NCBI GenBank assembly: GCA_016880695.1 | Contig: JAEHCY010000378.1 | Location: 1 to 8,576 of the forward strand | Direction of reading: 5' to 3' | Length of the DNA stretch: 8,576 bases | Origin: Chromatiaceae bacterium | GTDB taxonomy: Bacteria; Pseudomonadota; Gammaproteobacteria; Chromatiales; Chromatiaceae | Shown here: in pieces, positions 7,550-8,576 of the stretch | How positions within the stretch are numbered: position 1 is the stretch's first letter | Layout of the letters: the number at the start of each line of letters is the position of its first letter | The notes under the pieces: generated by a model | What the model was told of the DNA's origin: nothing | The model's input: only the letters and a program-made list of their open reading frames with translations | Database searches by the model: none | Translations under genes and position numbers: made by a program

Positions 7550-7617
7550 CTTGCAACAGCCACAAGATCCCCTATAATTAGGCTCAAGTTGTGAATTCAG
7601 CCGGCGCCTGTTGCAAG
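7550..7617. repeat. Perfect 10-bp inverted repeat flanking the ncRNA promoter core
   Basis: CTTGCAACAG (7550-7559) and CTGTTGCAAG (7608-7617) are exact reverse complements separated by 48 bp. The left copy covers the -35 element and the right copy lies in the early transcribed region. This arrangement could allow a dimeric regulator to loop DNA over the promoter. The right copy also supplies half of an RNA hairpin. Confidence 0.55.
7551..7578 (+). promoter_or_regulatory. Strong-looking sigma-70 promoter in the intergenic region
   Basis: The -35 TTGCAA (7551-7556, 4/6) is separated by 16 bp from a perfect -10 TATAAT (7573-7578). Transcription would start at about 7585. No protein gene follows for almost 1 kb, while a series of hairpins ending in a terminator-like element does. 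A perfect TATAAT in GC-rich DNA is unlikely to be accidental at this place. Confidence 0.65.
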
Positions 7618-7945
7618 AGAGCAACATTGGCTGACTTTCGGAGATAGGAGCAGGGAGTAGCCCTGCCGAGCCTTCGGACTCCGGCTGAATCACCGGAGCG
7701 CAAGCGCTCAGTCATCGCCAGCGGGACGGGATTGCGCAACCTGAATTCAAAGGTTCTGGGGCAGTCGTTTGTGATGAAAAAGGCAAGGACTGCGATCCAA
7801 GAAATGGGGTTTTTCAAGCATTGCGCCGCTTGGACCACCCCGAGAAACCGAACGGGACAGGAGCGTTCCACATCGGTCTGAAAAGCGGGAGGAGTGGGGC
7901 CTCCCGTGACACCCTCGCGGCCTGGTTATGGCCGCAACTTCTTTT
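7585..7945 (+). ncRNA. Candidate structured non-coding RNA (~360 nt), family unknown
   Basis: The region from the inferred transcription start to a terminator-like hairpin holds many helices. A 10-bp long-range helix (7595-7604 with 7681-7690) encloses GTTGC/GCAAC (7610-7614, 7621-7625) and a two-part arm (7629-7632 with 7669-7672; GCAGGG/CCCTGC 7650-7655, 7661-7666). Further hairpins are 7696-7701/7704-7709, 7738-7742/7751-7755, 7761-7766/7788-7793, a 12-bp stem with a 2x2 internal loop (7806-7810+7813-7819 with 7828-7834+7837-7841), 7850-7854/7864-7868 with loop GGACAGGAG, and CGGGAGG/CCTCCCG (7886-7892, 7900-7906). It does not match what I know of tmRNA, RNase P, 6S, SRP RNA, or common riboswitches. 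It could also be a decayed or repeated intergenic element. Pairings were found by eye, without energy calculation. Confidence 0.5.
7917..7945 (+). terminator. Intrinsic terminator-like hairpin ending the candidate ncRNA
   Basis: GCGGCC (7917-7922) and GGCCGC (7930-7935) form a perfect 6-bp GC stem with a 7-nt loop, followed after AAC by TTCTTTT (7939-7945). The T-tract is only on the plus-strand side, so it fits termination of plus-strand transcription. Confidence 0.6.
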
Positions 7946-8553
7946 ACAGAGTCCTCCTCCGCTCTGCAAGGCGAAAGGAATCGCGAGGCCAAGGACGGCC
8001 GACTCCTCTTTTTCCCATCCGGAATCCCGGTTGAATCCCCCGCTTGAGCGCCTGTCGGTTCGCTGCGCGGTAGCGATGTCCTGTTTCGCGGGTTTCCCCG
8101 TCACATCTTCGGCGATCTCTGGACCGCTTCTGGCATTCCCCCCACGCACGCCTGCGCGTTTTGGCTCAGGACAGGTCGTTTCCAGGGTCGCTTTCGGCCT
8201 CCGCCCGGCTTCCACCCCCAGATCGCCATGCGCCCGAGCACGCCAAGGAAGCACCCGAGGCAAAGGATGCCTTAGTGGTCAAGGATGGGTGGTAGGCTCG
8301 ATATCCATCGGGCCTCTGGCAGCGAACAGACCTATCCCGGCTGGGGTCTCGATTCGAAGGCCAGGAAAGTGAGGGGGTTGCGCGGGATAGAAGGCGGATT
8401 CGATGCCCGCACTGTGCGCCCGATCTCCTGTTTCCCAGTCCCGCGCCAGGGGCCGCGTTGAGGCTACCCCAGAGACGGGAGGGTGACGCGGACGACGGTT
8501 TTTCCTTAGGATGTCGGGGATGTCTTGCCAGCCACCGTGGAGGGTGTGCGCAC
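7946..8553. other. About 600 bp without a recognisable gene
   Basis: Frames on both strands here are Arg/Ser/Pro/Gly-rich, mutually overlapping, and have no domain or credible ribosome-binding site. Small hairpins are present: CAGAG/CTCTG (7947-7951, 7962-7966), the palindrome CGCTTGAGCG (8041-8050), TCGCT/AGCGA (8060-8064, 8072-8076) and CGGG/CCCG (8089-8092, 8097-8100). A GGCC-AAGGAC-GGCC hairpin near 7987-8000 is followed by TTTTT at 8009-8013 and could be a second weak terminator. Near the right end GGATGTC is directly repeated (8509-8515, 8518-8524). I see nothing else. It may be a decayed gene or element, or the long leader of the gene starting at the right edge. Confidence 0.4.
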
Positions 8554-8576
8554 ATGCCGGAAATGCAGCTCGGATA
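8554..8576 (+). CDS. Possible start of a gene cut by the window edge
   Basis: An ATG at 8554 follows GGAGGG (8539-8544), a good Shine-Dalgarno with 9-nt spacing. Only MPEMQLG is visible, far too little for identification. An ATG at 8511 or 8520 in another frame is also open to the edge but has no spaced Shine-Dalgarno. Confidence 0.3.

Noticed and set aside
7774..7881. Small ORF of 35 aa beginning MKKARTAIQE
   Set aside because: The start codon context is attractive, but there is no well-spaced Shine-Dalgarno and the ORF runs through the strongest hairpins of the candidate RNA. A translated small protein cannot be excluded.
7585..7945. Retron msr/msd or IscB/TnpB guide RNA interpretation
   Set aside because: No reverse transcriptase or RNA-guided nuclease gene follows within the visible sequence, so there is no context to support it.
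7814..8263. Minus-strand open frame of 149 codons, and another at 8166-8555
   Set aside because: They overlap each other and the plus-strand frame, with Arg/Gly/Ser-rich sequence typical of unused frames in GC-rich DNA. Their text looks vaguely familiar from purple sulfur bacteria, which could reflect a repeated DNA element, but I cannot verify this.
7821..8372. Plus-strand open frame of 183 codons
   Set aside because: Ser/Arg/Pro-rich composition, no domain, starts inside the 12-bp stem loop of the candidate RNA, no ribosome-binding site.
8400..8560. Possible 5' end of a group II intron (GTGCGCCC at about 8415)
   Set aside because: Only a short GTGCG match; none of the conserved intron domains or a reverse transcriptase is visible in the window.

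Overview
The window looks like part of a chromosome of a high-GC gammaproteobacterium. A purple-sulfur or Ectothiorhodospiraceae-like lineage is my best guess, based on the MetA variant, its ATPase neighbour and an Uup protein very close to the enterobacterial form. No marker here fixes the taxon. All five long genes are intact, and I see no transposase, integrase, tRNA, rRNA or CRISPR array.

Layout. Positions 59-3179 (minus strand) hold a two-gene envelope-glycan unit: a GT2 polyprenyl-phosphate glycosyltransferase, then a large GT-C-like membrane protein whose start overlaps the end of the GT2 gene. A 205-bp divergent intergenic region with a perfect 9-bp inverted repeat and candidate promoters both ways separates this unit from three plus-strand genes: uup (ABC-F ATPase), an uncharacterised P-loop ATPase, and metA (homoserine O-acyltransferase, first committed step of methionine synthesis). 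The ATPase and metA are 75 bp apart, and that gap carries two palindromes.

Positions 7408-8553 contain no convincing protein gene. Inside this stretch is the most intriguing signal of the window: a sigma-70-like promoter (perfect TATAAT) followed by about 360 nt with at least nine strong hairpins, including a 10-bp long-range helix and a 12-bp stem, and ending in a GC-rich hairpin plus T-tract. I interpret it as a candidate structured non-coding RNA of unknown family. The remaining ~600 bp to the right edge show only small hairpins. A good Shine-Dalgarno plus ATG at 8554 may open a further plus-strand gene cut off by the window.

How the genes work together. The two glycosyltransferases probably form a donor-maker/donor-user pair: the first loads a sugar on a lipid carrier at the cytoplasmic face and the second transfers it on the periplasmic face. 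Uup is a housekeeping ribosome/DNA-associated ATPase. metA and the upstream ATPase may be co-transcribed; the ATPase's role is unknown.
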